DNA from: Actinernus sp. WN-2022
Taxonomy: Eukaryota; Cnidaria; Anthozoa; Actiniaria; Actinernidae
DNA: 64,000 bases
Assembly: GCA_030867875.1 (NCBI GenBank)
Contig: JAOWCC010001634.1
Location: 100,853,321-100,917,320 of the forward strand
Direction of reading: 5' to 3'
Part shown: positions 11,417-23,211 of the stretch, in pieces
Numbering within the stretch: position 1 is the stretch's first letter
Layout: every line of letters starts with the position of its first letter
The notes under the pieces: model-generated
Databases searched by the model: none
What the model was told of the DNA's origin: nothing
The model's input: the letters and a program-made list of their open reading frames with translations, nothing else
Translations under genes and position numbers: made by a program

Positions 11417-12136
11417 GGTCGGGTCGCACTAGAGACATGTCCAGGACATCTCTGTTTTGATAAGCTCAAAAATTGACAGATGTCCTCAAAATGTTACGGA
11501 GCCAGGTGCGACCTGTGTTTTTGCATAACGGGACAAACTCGCCGATCGGGACATTTCTTCAAAGGCACCGATGTCCTGCTCCGAGGCAGGACTTTTGCCT
11601 ATGACAAACTGTATTTGTTTTCACGCTAAATCGCGCAAAGAACGTCACTCACAGATAATTATTAGATGCGCTCAAATTTCATTCTTCGCTCCTGTTTTGC
11701 TAGAGCATAAACTCGAACACACGTGCGACTTCACGATCAAAATGAATCCTAGCCTTTTGCCCGACCGAACTATCCGACAATCTGGCCGCCCACCGTAGCC
11801 GTGCCATCTCCGGCGCAAGATGTGTACCCTCCTGGGTATTTTTTCGCACAATATCGAGGGGAAACCGGCCAGCCAGGTCGTGAAAGCCCAATACCAAATT
11901 GGGCGCCAAATTAGTACGCGGCAACAGCGTCCACATCCACTGACAGTATTCCATATAGAACGCCAAGTCCAGCTTCAACTGCCCAGAGTACCGCTCCCAC
12001 TGCAGACGAGGCTCCGTCGAATACAAAGTCCGGGAAATCTGCCAGAACGTACGACAAATTTTAAGCCAATTACAGATGATTGACATGTGATGTTATTTTA
12101 GTGCTCATGTTCCGCTAATGTTACCACCAGTGCGAC
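11417..12136. mobile_element. Possible small inverted-repeat element with an unrecognised ORF
   Basis: GGTCGCACTAG near 11424 and CAGTGCGACC near 12127 are inverted with respect to each other, and a further copy (GGTGCGACC) lies at about 11503. Between them a 128-codon minus-strand frame (11700-12086; for example FWQISRTLYSTEPRLQWER and NLVLGFHDLAGRF) has no motif I recognise. The structure is weak. Confidence 0.3.
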
Positions 12137-12793
12137 CTGAATTTGACATTGCTTGATTTGTCCGTAGATATCACGGCACAACCATTGCCTCCTAAATGTC
12201 CTAGACATCCTATCTTAGACACCGATTATATTTCTCTGATCTCGGACGTTATTTTTGTTTCTTGACGTCTGAGTGAAGTTCCGCGTTCAGTGGCAGCTAG
12301 TTTCAATCTTTCAACAACTATTGTGGTTCAGTATCAACCGTGTAATTCTTTCTTTCAAAACAACATTGTTAACACTTACGGATTAACCCCTTTGGAAGTG
12401 ATTTTTAGCTATTTCTAGATCAAACAGAACCCTCCCCCCTAAGTAAACTGTAGTCATTGTTACCATGGAATTTTCAACTGACCTATACTACTAGGGGCTC
12501 AAAGTTTTTTGTCAGCCATTTTGGATATGTTGACGTCAGATCAGTCTACGGAGCTGGAGGGAAGTTTGTTTGGGGGAATACAGAATTTCAGGCTTTTTAA
12601 AGCCCTTTTCTCCATTTATAGAGTGCTGGAGGACATCATTAAGTCTGATGAGAGCTTCAATCAGCACTTTCTCAAAGAACCGAGTCTGTGTCAGTGTAAT
12701 TGTGATAGAGAATGAGCTTCATTTCCCACTCGTGAATGGGCTAGGACTGAAGTCTTAATTCTTCTGTCACTTTAGCGTGGGCTTTATAAATGG
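12137..12793. other. Stretch with no recognised gene
   Basis: Short open frames only. No inverted repeats or domain motifs were seen between the small element and the poly(G)-headed repeat. Confidence 0.45.
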
Positions 12794-12805
12794 GGGTCTG
12801 GAGCC

Positions 12806-13960
12806 CCCCCCGGGGGGGGGGGGGGGGGGGGTACTCCCATATAAAAGAGGTAGGGATGCCAATGCTTACAAAAAATATGTATCTCGACAGTATGCAATCA
12901 AGCAACCCAGTTTTTTGGAGTTACAAAATTAAGCGAACCGTACAAAGCCTAGGCTATGGTGATATATGGATACTCCAAAATAATACTCCAGATTTTAGGG
13001 AATTTCTGAAGAATATAAAGCAACGCCTAAAAGACACAGAACTACAAATTTGGTTAAGTGATATATTTAATGACCAACGACAGAATCCAAACCAGAGTAA
13101 CAAACTACGAGTTTATCGAACATTCAAAACGAAGTATGAATTCGAAAACTATTTGGATCTTGTCAGAAACATCAAACATAGAATTACGTTCACCAAATTA
13201 AGAATAAGCAATCATTGCCTTCAAATTGAAAAAGGAAGACACCTTAAACCTTATCTAAAACCAGAAGAACGAATTTGCCCAACATGCAAACAAGAAATGG
13301 AAGACGAAATTCACTTCCTGCTGAGATGCAAAACTTACCAGACAATCAGGCATGATTTCTTTTCCTCCTTAAAAACTCTAACGAAATTAGATAGCAGAAA
13401 AATGACAGAAAAAGAACTATTTTCGGTAATCATTGATCCCCCGAGACAAGTCACAACAATAGCAGCAAAATATGTCTATGATTGTATGGACATGCGATCC
13501 ACCATAATTTCAGCACAAATAATGTAAGCTAATTTAATGATAACTAACTATATATATATTATATTTTTAAGATTACAGAACAATCTATCCGTCATTAACC
13601 AACTTTTTAAATTTGTTAGCAGTCATCTGATGTACCAATGTAGTACAAAGAGCTAATGAATAAAGTCTGTCTGTCTGTCTGTCTGCTCGTCGGACATTTT
13701 CGATTTGACCTACTAAAATGGGCGTGGCTCAAGCTTATTTTGACCCCTAAAAGATAATAAAAATGTAAATTGATAACAGCTTTTTTGTTCAATTGACACC
13801 CGACCCCTAAAAGGTACCGCTTTACATAGAAATGTCTGTGTTTGATAGTGGATACCCTAACTGGTACCAAACTCCTGATTTTGACCCCTTAAAGGTACGA
13901 CGAGCATCCATGTACCCCTCACATAAGGGAGGTGCCCTCTCCCCCCCCCCCCCCCCCCCC
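12806..13960. mobile_element. Poly(G)-headed inverted-repeat element containing a LINE fragment
   Basis: The left end has a run of about 20 G followed by TACTCCCATATAA. The right end, read in reverse, has about 20 G followed by a similar GGCACCTCCCTTATGTGAGG, so the ends are inverted. Both sides are flanked by GGGTCTGGAGCC (12794-12805 and 13961-13972), a likely target duplication. The right arm holds degenerate CCCCTAAAAGGTAC-like repeats. Confidence 0.55.
12856..13527 (+). pseudogene. LINE ORF2 C-terminus (CR1/L2/RTE-like)
   Basis: About 220 codons ending at TAA. It contains RITFTKLRISNHCLQIEKGR, then a zinc-binding RICPTCKQEMEDEIHFLLRC, a Cys/His motif common at the C-terminus of non-LTR retrotransposon ORF2 proteins. 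No RT catalytic region is present, so it is 5'-truncated. A (TCTG)n run at 13668-13686 may be its 3' tail. Confidence 0.7.
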
Positions 13961-13983
13961 GGGTCTGGAGCCACCTATCATAT

Positions 13984-14283
13984 TCCCTGCTAGCAGAGGT
14001 CTCTCTCTGTCTTGGTAAAATGGAAGGCGAGGGAGAGACCTGCCGACATCCGACGCTTGCCGTCCACATTCATGGCGAGTCAAACCAGTTTTGAAAACAC
14101 GTTTTACCGGAAATGCTGTACGCATCAGTTGTTTCGTGCGCTCATAAGTACACGTGAGATCGCGTCACTTGTTGCCAAGGGAACTTCACACATGCGCGAC
14201 AGAGAAAGCGTCGGATGTCGGCAGAGGTCTCTCCCTCGCCTTCCCATTTTACCAAGACAGAGAGAGATCTCTGCTAGCAGGGA
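13984..14283. mobile_element. 300-bp MITE with about 75-bp inverted repeats, 11-bp target duplication
   Basis: Ends TCCCTGCTAGCAGAGG and its complement, continuing inverted through TCTTGGTAAAATGG and GGCGAGGGAGAGACCT to about 75 bp per arm. ACCTATCATAT occurs directly on both sides (13973-13983 and 14284-14294). The long arms and 9-11-bp duplication resemble Mutator-like MITEs; that family call is inference. Confidence 0.8.
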
Positions 14284-14294
14284 ACCTATCATAT

Positions 14295-15025
14295 ATGTAG
14301 CTTTTTGGGAATATTGGACAATATTTACTTGCCATTGATTCCAATATGAAGCTATTAGGTCGAAATGGCTTTAGACTTAGTATATATTTTGAAGAATGAA
14401 GATGGGGGAGTGCTATATGCCGCCAGTGGGATTGGATTTCCCGGCATGATTTGCGGTCAGAGGGGTTGAATTTAGCTTGCTCTGAAGTGCTTATGGAATG
14501 GTGGCTTGGTGCTGGGCAAGTTTCAGTGTTCAGGGACAGAAAGTGAGGTTAGTGGAAATTTGAAAGCCTATATTTGATGTGAAACATGCATTTTTGTAAG
14601 AAAATTTAGAATTTAGAAGTGTGATTTTAGTCTTTTTTCTGAAATGAAATAATGTAAACTGTAGTTAACTTCTGCAAAGAAAGGAGGATTTAGATGAAAT
14701 GATTCGATTTTAATATGCCTAGATGCAGTTCATGATCAGTAGGATCATTTGTCTATACATTATGTTGTGTGTCAATCTCAGGGCCTTGGTCCTTCAACTT
14801 AGCCAGACTGAAATCCTCAAAGCAAGTAACCAGTAAAACACAACAAATGTCGTGTTTGGGGCTGAAAGGGTTAAACACCCAATGTGTGTGACTAAAGGAG
14901 CGGCTACTAGTTTTAATGTGATATTTTATGTGGTAGCATTAGTTTCCCTCAACCGATTAATCTCCCAAATTATGCAAATTAGTGGTCTATCCCCCTGGTC
15001 TTTGACATATATTCCCTTCGCACTT
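14295..15025. other. Stretch with no recognised gene
   Basis: AT-rich sequence between the MITE and the next minisatellite. Only short open frames, none with recognisable motifs. Confidence 0.45.
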
Positions 15026-16260
15026 TATTACTAGTACTAAGTTCTACTTACTTTTTATTACTAATACTAAGTTATACTTACTCTTTATTACTAGTACTAA
15101 GTTCTACTTACTCTTTATTACTAGTGCTATAAAGTTCTACTTACTCTTTATTACTAGTACTAAGTTCTACTTACTCTTTATTAATTACTACTACTAAGTT
15201 CTACTTACTCTTTATTACTAGTGCTAAGTTCTACTTACTCTTTATTGCTAGTGCTAAGTTCTACTTACTCTTTATTACTAGTACTAAGTTCTACTTACTC
15301 TTTATTACTAGTACTACATGTAAGTTCTACTTACTCTTTATTACTAGTACTAAGTTCTACTTACTCTTTATTACTAGTACTAAGTTCTACTTACTCTTTA
15401 TTACCAGTACTAAGTTCTACTAATTACTCTTTATTACCAGTGCTAAGTTCTACTTACTCTTTATTACCAGTGCTAAGTTCTACTTACTCTTTATTACCAG
15501 TGCTAAGTTCTACTTACTCTTTATTACCAGTGCTAAGTTCTACTTACTCTTTATTACCAGTGCTAAGTTCTACTTACTCTTTATTACCAGTGCTAAGTTC
15601 TACTTACTCTTTATTACCAGTGCTAAGTTCTACTTACTCTTTATTACCAGTGCTAAGTTCTACTTACTCTTTATTACCAGTGCTAAGTTCTACTTACTCT
15701 TTATTACCAGTGCTAAATTAATTCTACTTAATACTCTTTATTACCAGTGCTAAGTTCTACTAATTACTCTTTATTACCAGTGCTAGCGCTAAGTTCTACT
15801 TACTCTTTATTACCAGTGCTAAGTTCTACTTACTCTTTATTACCAGACTGCTAAGTTCTACTAAGTTCTACTCTTTATTACCAGTGCTAAGTTCTACTTA
15901 CTCTTTATTACCAGTGCTAAGTTCTACTTACTCTTTATTACCAGTGCTAAGTTCTACTTACTCTTTATTACCAGTGCTAAGTTCTATACTTACTCTTTAT
16001 TACCAGTGCTAAGTTCAACTTACTCTTTATTACTAGTGCTAAGTTCTACTTACTTTTTATTACTAGTACTAAGTTCTACTTACTCTTTGTTACTAGTGCT
16101 AAGTTCTACTTACTCTTTGTTACTAGTACTAAGTTCTACTTACTCTTTATTACTAGTACTAAGTTCTACTTACTCTTTATTACTAGTTCTACTTACTCTT
16201 TATTACTAGTACTAATTCTACTTACTCTTTATTACTAGTACTAAGTTCTACTTACTCCTT
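15026..16260. repeat. 30-bp minisatellite, about 40 copies
   Basis: Unit TTCTACTTACTCTTTATTAC followed by CAGTGCTAAG in the centre and by TAGTACTAAG at both edges. Occasional 3-10-bp insertions (ACATG, TAAT, GCGCTA) break the register. Because 30 is a multiple of three, frames stay open and give artefactual repeated peptides (STYSLLPVLS); I do not call them genes. Confidence 0.97.
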
Positions 16261-16355
16261 ACCTACAACTATAATTGAGAAGATAAAAAAAACGTCATGT
16301 GTCACGAGTGGAACTCGAACCCTTAATAGTGTAATTAGGTTCATCCCGCACATAC

Positions 16356-16529
16356 CCTCACAATAGCCCCACTCGAGCTCGTTGTCCTTATCGAAGTCGA
16401 ATGTGGTAGCACACCAGAGTTGTGGGTGCTTACGATCACTTGTGCAGTTATAAAAGAGTTGTTTCTTGTACAGGAATGGAAATTTGCAGCAATCAACATT
16501 TTCTCTGTGTCTTGCGATCACGCAACTAC
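16356..16529 (-). CDS. Fibronectin type II (FN2) domain exon
   Basis: Single exon of 174 bp between acceptor TTTATTTCTAG and donor GG|GTATGTG, with phase-1 introns on both sides as is usual for shuffled extracellular modules. It encodes a near-complete FN2 domain: CCKFPFLYKKQLFYNC, then PQLWCATTFDFDKD and WGYCEG, with the expected cysteines and the WCATT and WGYC motifs. FN2 domains bind collagen or glycans in secreted and membrane proteins. No adjoining exon was found nearby. The MAM exons at 37.7-38.7 kb are on the same strand and could belong to the same gene, but this is unproven. Confidence 0.8.
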
Positions 16530-16800
16530 CTAGAAATAAAAGAAGATGAGAGAAACGAAGAGAAATGATGAAATTTTAGGTAACTGAAAAATGTAATCTG
16601 CATAAAGTAGATCTGCGTTTGTTGCTAAAGCACTCTTTACAGCATCACTCACCGAAACCGATTGTTCTCTTGAAATTAATAGACATCAAGTCATCATTAT
16701 AGTTGTTGTTGTTGTTATACTTATTCATTATTTTAAAATTACCTTGACCGATCAGTGACCATGCAGCATCATCTTCACCTTAATTCCCTCATGTTTCTTA

Positions 16801-17689
16801 TGCACTAGTCTGAGTAGTCAATTGAAATTCCGGCCCTCCGACCTCCGGGACATAGCGGCGCATTAACGGGGACATGGCCGTGGAATAACGCACATTTAAC
16901 GCTGCATTTCTCCGGTGGAGCGGGGAAAGTATTTGCGGGGATTTTAGCGGTGGTTGTAACGCCAGCCACGACAGAGCGGGACTGGGCCCGAGCATCAACA
17001 ACGCTGGAAAAGGCAAGTTTTATCCTTTGAAATCATCCCTTTTTTTACCCATCGCTATTTTCAGTCCTAAACGCTTGGTTTGTTAATACTTAGAGACTGT
17101 ATTTTCCCGATGTTTTCCTCTATTTCCGTAGCAATTCGTTTTCGACATGAATTATTCATGTAGTTATCAGTTTATAAATATTCAATCATCATACATATTC
17201 AATCTGTCGCCATTATTCACGAACTTCGGTTGTCATAATGCATGTATTTACTTTTTATATCAGGTGCTTCTTCATTACAATGATCGTACGAAGGTTGTGG
17301 ATAGAAATTCCACTATAAGTGAGTTTTTGTTCCAAGCAAGCCAAGCGTTTGGCGTATCACATGCGGTGTTTTTGCAAAGATTTGACGAAGACTGGGGCGA
17401 ACGGGTCGATAATAGCAATAAGAAAATAAAGTAATAGAAAGTGTGCTTCAGAAATGTATTTTTTTTCAAATAATGGAACAACAGATTGAAGCTTATGTAT
17501 ATTCAATTTCTCAATGCCTCCTCCCAATTGAAAATTCTGAAACACATACCGGGGCCATAGGGGCGGGTATTGTAACAACCAACTGCCCCCGATGGGCGGG
17601 AACAAGGTCAAAATGTAACACTGTATAAATGTTACATTCCCCGCTATGTCACGGGGGTCGGCGAGCCGGAGTTTCAATTGACTAGTGCA
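16801..17689. mobile_element. TTA-flanked inverted-repeat element (PIF/Harbinger-like), non-autonomous
   Basis: Left end TGCACTAGTC, then AGTCAATTGAAATTCC and GACATAGCGG; the right end is the inverted equivalent (ACATTCCCCGCTATGTC, then CAATTGACTAGTGCA). TTA occurs on both sides (16798-16800 and 17690-17692). No transposase is visible. The interior carries the gene-like exon at 17264-17430. Confidence 0.75.
17264..17430 (+). CDS. Gene-like exon with a PB1/SAM-protein N-terminal-type domain, inside the element
   Basis: Acceptor TTTTTATATCAG at 17263 and a possible donor AAA|GTAATA at 17431. Encodes about 55 residues: VLLHYNDRTKVVDRNSTISE, then FGVSHAVFLQRFDEDWGERVD. The pattern (basic-rich strand, 'F....FG', 'LQRFDEDWGE') resembles PB1-like N-terminal domains in metazoan SAM-domain proteins; this is pattern memory, not a search. 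Position inside the inverted-repeat element suggests capture by the transposon, or insertion around an old exon. A stop follows directly if not spliced. Confidence 0.45.
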
Positions 17690-17943
17690 TTACATTTATG
17701 GAGCGAATTAACATATACCGCTGCCATAGCGACGATAGAAGTAAACTAAGCTCGAGTATGTACACTTTCTAATAACATTAAATTGTTTCCAGATTTTATC
17801 ATTGTAATTTACGTGCCTGAGTTCCAAGGAATAGCTGAGCAAGAAACCTTGGAAAAAGATATTTCATCTATTGCGATAACAGGATCGTAATGTTTCTTGC
17901 CTTCAAATACGACCTGTGGGAGAAATAGAATTCGTAGATGATC

Positions 17944-18080
17944 AGTCATGTACTATTTCAAACACGAATTGTAGTGTTTCGTCAGGGGATCGAAATAGAA
18001 GCGTAGCCTAGAGGGTTTTATTGTTCTCGAAATATTTGGATCCCCTGATGAAACACGAACAATGACTGTTTGAAATTACT
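17944..18080. repeat. Imperfect inverted repeat (MITE-like)
   Basis: Arms of about 42-48 bp: TATTTCAAACACGAATTG then TGTTTCGTCAGGGGATC, inverted with GATCCCCTGATGAAACACG then TGTTTGAAATTACT. The spacer is about 45 bp and there is no ORF. Confidence 0.65.
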
Positions 18081-18385
18081 TCCCATGCGAATGGCTAAAT
18101 CGAAAATTTGTTTTGTTACATAGTTACGCTTCGTATATAATTATTCAATAGATGGCTTATTATTCTTTTTTCATAGCAGTGATTTCAACTAGCGTACCAG
18201 TTATGCAGTGGTGAAGAGTTAGTACAAACAGTTGGAAGGGTTGAGGTTCGAACTCCAGTGGAGGCACACTTTTTCGGCTTTCTATGTCGTTTCTTTACTT
18301 CTTCACTCCTTACTTGTAGTTTATCATTATGTAAGTTTCATCACTAGGGATGAAAATCAGTTGAAACACTTGTGATTTTCAACTG

Positions 18386-18905
18386 GTGTTTCATTGGGTT
18401 TCCAAACTCATCCACCTGACCATGCGTATCTGTCCTCTTTGGAATTCCCTACCTCTAACTGTCCGTGCTTCAGAATGTACTGCTGCCTTTAAGACTCGTC
18501 TTAAAACTTTACTCTCCAACAGACTTCTATCTACTTTTGACGTCGACAACATTCTAAGCTGGCGCATTATCTGTCCGCTTTGTCGTCGTCCTAACTTATC
18601 ATCCGTCTGTAAATGTTAAGCTGCTGCTCTTATGCTTTGATAAGTGCTTGCGTTTTTTCTTTTATCACTGGAACTATAGCTGTTCTAGGTTTTACGCTCT
18701 AATAGATTAAATAGATTGTATTGTAGCTTCTTTATCCATTATCGTTTCCGTTCATTCTTTGTCTATATCGTATATATCTATATTTTACTACGTTTTCCAC
18801 CATCACTGACCGGTGCTCGCGTGGAGGCAAACCTTGTGAGGGACTTCGAGTCCTATTGTTTCATCTCCCGTGACCTTGTGTCCGAATGTCATAAATAAAT
18901 AAATG
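18386..18905 (+). pseudogene. LINE 3' end (CR1/Jockey-like), 5'-truncated
   Basis: Encodes the extreme C-terminus (WNSLPLTVRASECTAAFKTR, then LCRRPNLSSVCKC) followed by a 3' UTR ending CATAAATAAATAAATG. The same sequence lies on the minus strand at 34358-35130, so this is a repeated family with an (AAAT)n tail. Confidence 0.85.
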
Positions 18906-19344
18906 CAGTCCTCTGATTGACTAAAAAGCTCATGAATTATTAAAGTTTGAGTAGCTCTGTTGAAATCCGACTGCAGGAATCACGTCACATGAACACCCTG
19001 CCGTATACTATATAACTTTATAAAAATAAGATATATCAATAATAACTAACCATCAGGATTTTGGTGTCATCAGACGCTATCAGATAAACAATCGAATAAA
19101 AAAGAGATGATACATAAAATAAAACAAAATGTACACGGACCGTATGGCAGTTTAACAGACGACACGTTGAAATAGACCTCACGGTTTTCTGGGAAGAGCA
19201 CAGTAAAATGCCAATTTGGGAGGTTAAACTTGTATAGAAACGAAGATACTACACAATTAATGGTATGATTGCAAATGCCAGCAAGCATCAAGCTATGGTG
19301 GTATAGGTAGGACTGATCACGAGTTCTCCTTTCCAGTGAATAAC

Positions 19345-20108
19345 TCAATCGTTCTATTTGGGATGCCGGCTATAGATAATGAACTCAGTTTTGATAATCA
19401 CATCTCCACCGTTTGTAAAAGATCAATAATCAATTTCATGTAATGATAAGATTTCGTAAACTAATTTCCACTAACATTTTGCTACGGCTATATATATATA
19501 TATAAGGTGTTCATACTTCCCCATTTTTATTACTGCTCAGTCATATGGCATTTCTGTGGCTCTCGTAATACTGATACATTAGAGGCCTTAAACAAGCGTA
19601 TATATACAGTTTGATGTATTCTAAATGATAGAGACTCTGGTTATAGCCAACTATTAGACAAGACGGGGGCAACGTCACTAAACAACAGTAGAATCCAGAA
19701 CATACTCATTATATTTTTTAAATGCTTGTATTTAACTAAATATCCTGAATACTTGAACGATATGTTTACTCTGCGTTCTCTAAGTTATGTCATCATAAAT
19801 ATCTGGTGTTGGGTCACGCCACGTGGCCAGTATATTAGCCCGTCAGTATTTTAGTTTTAGCCATGTAGCCCCCGCCCCCCCCCCCCCCTCACCCCCTCCC
19901 CTCCCCCCCCCCCCCCCTTCATTTTAAGGATACTTATACTTTTTAAATAGCTTTTATAACATATTAGACATCTAATTTGTAATTTTCTTAATATAATTAG
20001 TTCATACAATGTTCTTGTAAGTTAGTTCACGCCCCTCATTGAAATCAGCTTGAGGGTTGTTGGTACTAGCGTGCTGAAATAAAGTTTTTACTACTACTAG
20101 TACTACTG
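19345..20108 (+). pseudogene. LINE RT C-terminus and 3' UTR (CR1/L2-like), decayed
   Basis: Frames broken by stops still show DNELSFDNHISTVCKR, FILPHFYYCSVIWHFCGS and SLNNSRIQNILIIFFKCLY, typical of the RT thumb and C-terminal region of CR1/L2-type elements. The end (GAGGGTTGTTGGTACTAGCG, then TGCTGAAATAAAGTTTTTA and a CTA/ACT tail) is a LINE-type 3' UTR. A 50-bp C-rich tract lies within it. Confidence 0.7.
19869..19918. repeat. C-rich low-complexity tract
   Basis: About 50 bases of nearly pure C with a few T, G and A interruptions, likely prone to length variation and G-quadruplex or i-motif formation on the respective strands. Confidence 0.9.
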
Positions 20109-20740
20109 CCGGCCATGGTGGGTGGGGCATTTGCACATTTTGAGATACCGGAAGTGGGGCATTCGTAAATTTATATCGGCCCGCGGGTCGGGCATTAGAC
20201 CTCGTGGCAACGACGCCATCTTGGATTAGGCGCGCAAAGATCCCAGGGAACGAAGTTGGCCTCGTACTTGCAGAAAATACAGGGTAGCAAACCGGACATG
20301 AAGCTGACTGGCTTGTCCAGCACTAGTAGACGTATTTAAAGGCATATATATACACCGCTTCATCATATATATATAGATTTGCTAGAGCGGTGTTGTCAAT
20401 AGAAATGCATAGTTTTTATCATCACTCCGGTGCGAGATTGTCAAAAGTACCTCATTCATATCAAATAAATTTCACTTTTCTAACTATTAAATCTTCCAAT
20501 TTTAAGACATATTCCTTGGTTTTTATAAACGCTTTTGCATGGATTAAACTCTACAATTGGGCAGTATATCATTGTGGATGCGCCCGGGGGTGGGGCATTT
20601 GCCTCATTTCTTTGGCCTCACCGTGGGGAATTTGAACACTTGCTTGTCCCCACCGTGCGGATTTTTTTTAAATGTCTAATACCCGGGGGTTGGCCCAGAG
20701 GGGGGGGGGGGGATGGGCACCGCTGGAATTGACTGGTGCA
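20109..20740. mobile_element. Degenerate copy related to the 16.8-kb TTA element
   Basis: The right end, GGAATTGACTGGTGCA followed by TTA, matches the terminus of the 16801-17689 element. Repeated GTGGGGCATTTG motifs at both sides (20114, 20590) belong to the same kind of sequence. The left terminus is not recognisable. Confidence 0.4.
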
Positions 20741-21221
20741 TTATTCCTTGAGGGGCACCAATATTTTAAAATTACCTAAAAAAAATCCTGGAACTATTAA
20801 TACCTACCGGACAATTTCAGGACTACTACGGTTTTCATTGACTTTAAAGTGCAAGTAGCGCCATAAAACAACATAAACTCTTTTTGTCCCAAATTCTATT
20901 TCTGGTATACTTCAGTTGTCTAACTTTGTTTTCTTCGGAGAGGCAGGAGCAGCAATTAAACTAGAATAAACGCTACCCGAATTGTGGGATTTATTTATTT
21001 TGTGATGGAAACTGCGCTATGGGATTCTATTGTAGTAGTTTTCTCTTGCAATTGGGAGGGAGTTGATTCATCTTATGACGTCACAGGACCATGAAAAATA
21101 ACCAACATTAGGGATTAAATGCCAGAAATGTTACAACATTTGCGAGATTAATACCTTTTTGTGCGAAACAAACACAAAAGTACAATATTTTTATTTTTTC
21201 AACATTATACTTGCACTTTAA

Positions 21222-21635
21222 ACACGAAGTTCCGGTATAAAAAGGCGAGCCCAGCTGGGGTTTGTCACCCTTCAGTCGTCAATCAGCCTTTGTTGAGTGA
21301 ACATCTGCGTGATGCTCCGCTTGAGTGCTCCCTACTGATTGCTTATCGCGCGAAATTCAAATGAAACACAAAAATGTTTAACTTCAGAGTAAGGGCTACA
21401 AAGTTCGCAAACAGTCATAAAATACCATTGGCAGTCATAAATGGACAACTATCTTCCCTCTGGTCACTTTATTTTATGACTCGTTTAATTTTAAACCTTA
21501 AAACTCTAGCATTTCAAAGGAGAGGCTGATATCCTCGCTTGCTTTCTTCACTGCTCAGCGATTTGAATTTTAAATTTCGAGCTCGCGATGCGTGAAAAGA
21601 GGAGGAGCTAACCTATTTATACCGGAACTTCGTGT
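21222..21635. mobile_element. 414-bp TTAA-flanked MITE
   Basis: Terminal inverted repeats ACACGAAGTTCCGGTATAAA (20 bp, exact at both ends) flanked by TTAA at 21218-21221 and 21636-21639. TTAA duplications are typical of piggyBac- and Kolobok-type transposases. No coding capacity. Confidence 0.85.
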
Positions 21636-21639
21636 TTAA

Positions 21640-22984
21640 GAGAATAATCCGGCAGTACAATTTCATTGATTAATAATATTTTTCATGGACATGGTAATAT
21701 AATTGCTGCGAGCGTAGCGAGCAGCAACACTAATCTTGACGTTACAACACAGGGTGACCACACGCATACCTTTTCGCAAGTACATACCATTTCCTTGAAA
21801 AATATTTTGGGTTCATGGTCACCGGCCGGTAATCGCCTCGCTTTGACGCCCTGAGCTTATAGGATATGTCCCGGATGTAGCATTTTCGTGTTCGCCGATA
21901 TACTGAAGTACCATTTTATCAAATTATCTAAATTATCATGTCAAACTCCGCTTTATTCATAGCTGGAAGTATTCATCGGGGTCACAAACATTTGAGTGAT
22001 GTATCGAGAGGAAGACAACATTCTTTTATGAGATTTTCAGCGCTGTCGTGTGCCAAATCTAACCAGTTCAGCAGTGGACATCTGACACAATCGATACAAA
22101 TAATGTATCCTTATCGAAGGAGACCGATTGATCTCGTTTCGCTTGGCAATCGACTCATCCCAGATGCAGAGACAATATTGCTGAACAGTCTGCCCGTTGA
22201 GGAATGTTGATCTATGGAGGCATGTTGATCTATGGAGAGTCGACTAACACTTACAAATCGTCCTTCGGGACAGCAAACGAACCCTTCTGAGTACGGTAGC
22301 AAACAAGTCGCTCAACGTGGAACAAATGAAAATTAATCAATTATCAGGTTTACCCCATATAATTCCTCTTGCTTTTAAGCTTTTACATTTTCTAGTACAT
22401 TTTTTGTAATGAGTGTATACATAAAATTGTTATTGTTTTCTAGCGTTGGCATGTTAAAAAGTGCATCACTCGGACACAAATATTATTAACTTTGAGTTGA
22501 TGTTATTGAATATTGTTGATCTGGGTGGTGAGAAAACATTGACCTCCAGTACATTTAGAGAGTCCATAGACTGGGGGTCAGTATTTCTCCACTCCCATTG
22601 ATTTCTGCCATACAGCAAATTAATGTTATAGTTTGTGATTGTTCACACATTTCAATAAAATATCTATACTAATTCACTCTATATTTCCGTTATCGATATT
22701 GTGTTATTTTCTGTCCAAAATGCACATTGTCTAATAACCCAACATATCAGTCCCTGATTGAGCAATTAGGAGTAATTATAGCAACTAGGAGTAATTATAG
22801 ATTATGGCAAGTTGAATATGATTGTGGAACATAACAATAGTTGGTAATTTTCGATTAAAAAATGAAGCAAAGTTAATAAAATAAATAAAGTGGAACCGAT
22901 ATAGAGTCAGAGATTTTTAGTTTCCCAACTCACACTTGAACTAATATCACTAGACTGTAGCTCTATGCATCCCCTCGCAGAACT
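21640..22984. other. Stretch with no recognised gene
   Basis: AT-rich. Short frames only; a GCGAGCGTAGCGAGC motif near 21708 and two GGAGTAATTATAG copies near 22770-22800 are the only local repeats noticed. Confidence 0.4.
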
Positions 22985-23211
22985 TCACTTTCTATTTAAT
23001 AGAAACTTCTAGTTTTTTTTGTTTTTTTTAAACATCTTTTTATTTTATTTTATTTTATACAATATACAAAAAAACACATATATATGTTGCACATACTCAT
23101 ACAACGACGATAACCCTGAAAAAATAGCAAATACTATAATAAAATATAATAACATAACATAACATAACACCCTTGCCAGCTGTATATATAATCGACAATA
23201 TTGAATTTAAT

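Noticed and set aside
15221..15721. 166-codon frame of repeated STYSLLPVLS peptide
   Set aside because: It is only the 30-bp minisatellite read in an open frame; no start context, flanking exon or domain supports a gene.
18206..18270. Possible tRNA or SINE (GGTTCGAACTCC resembles a B box)
   Set aside because: No A box at the right distance and no cloverleaf stems could be paired.
19070..19348. 92-codon minus-strand frame
   Set aside because: No domain motif or splice sites; adjacent to the decayed LINE on the plus strand.
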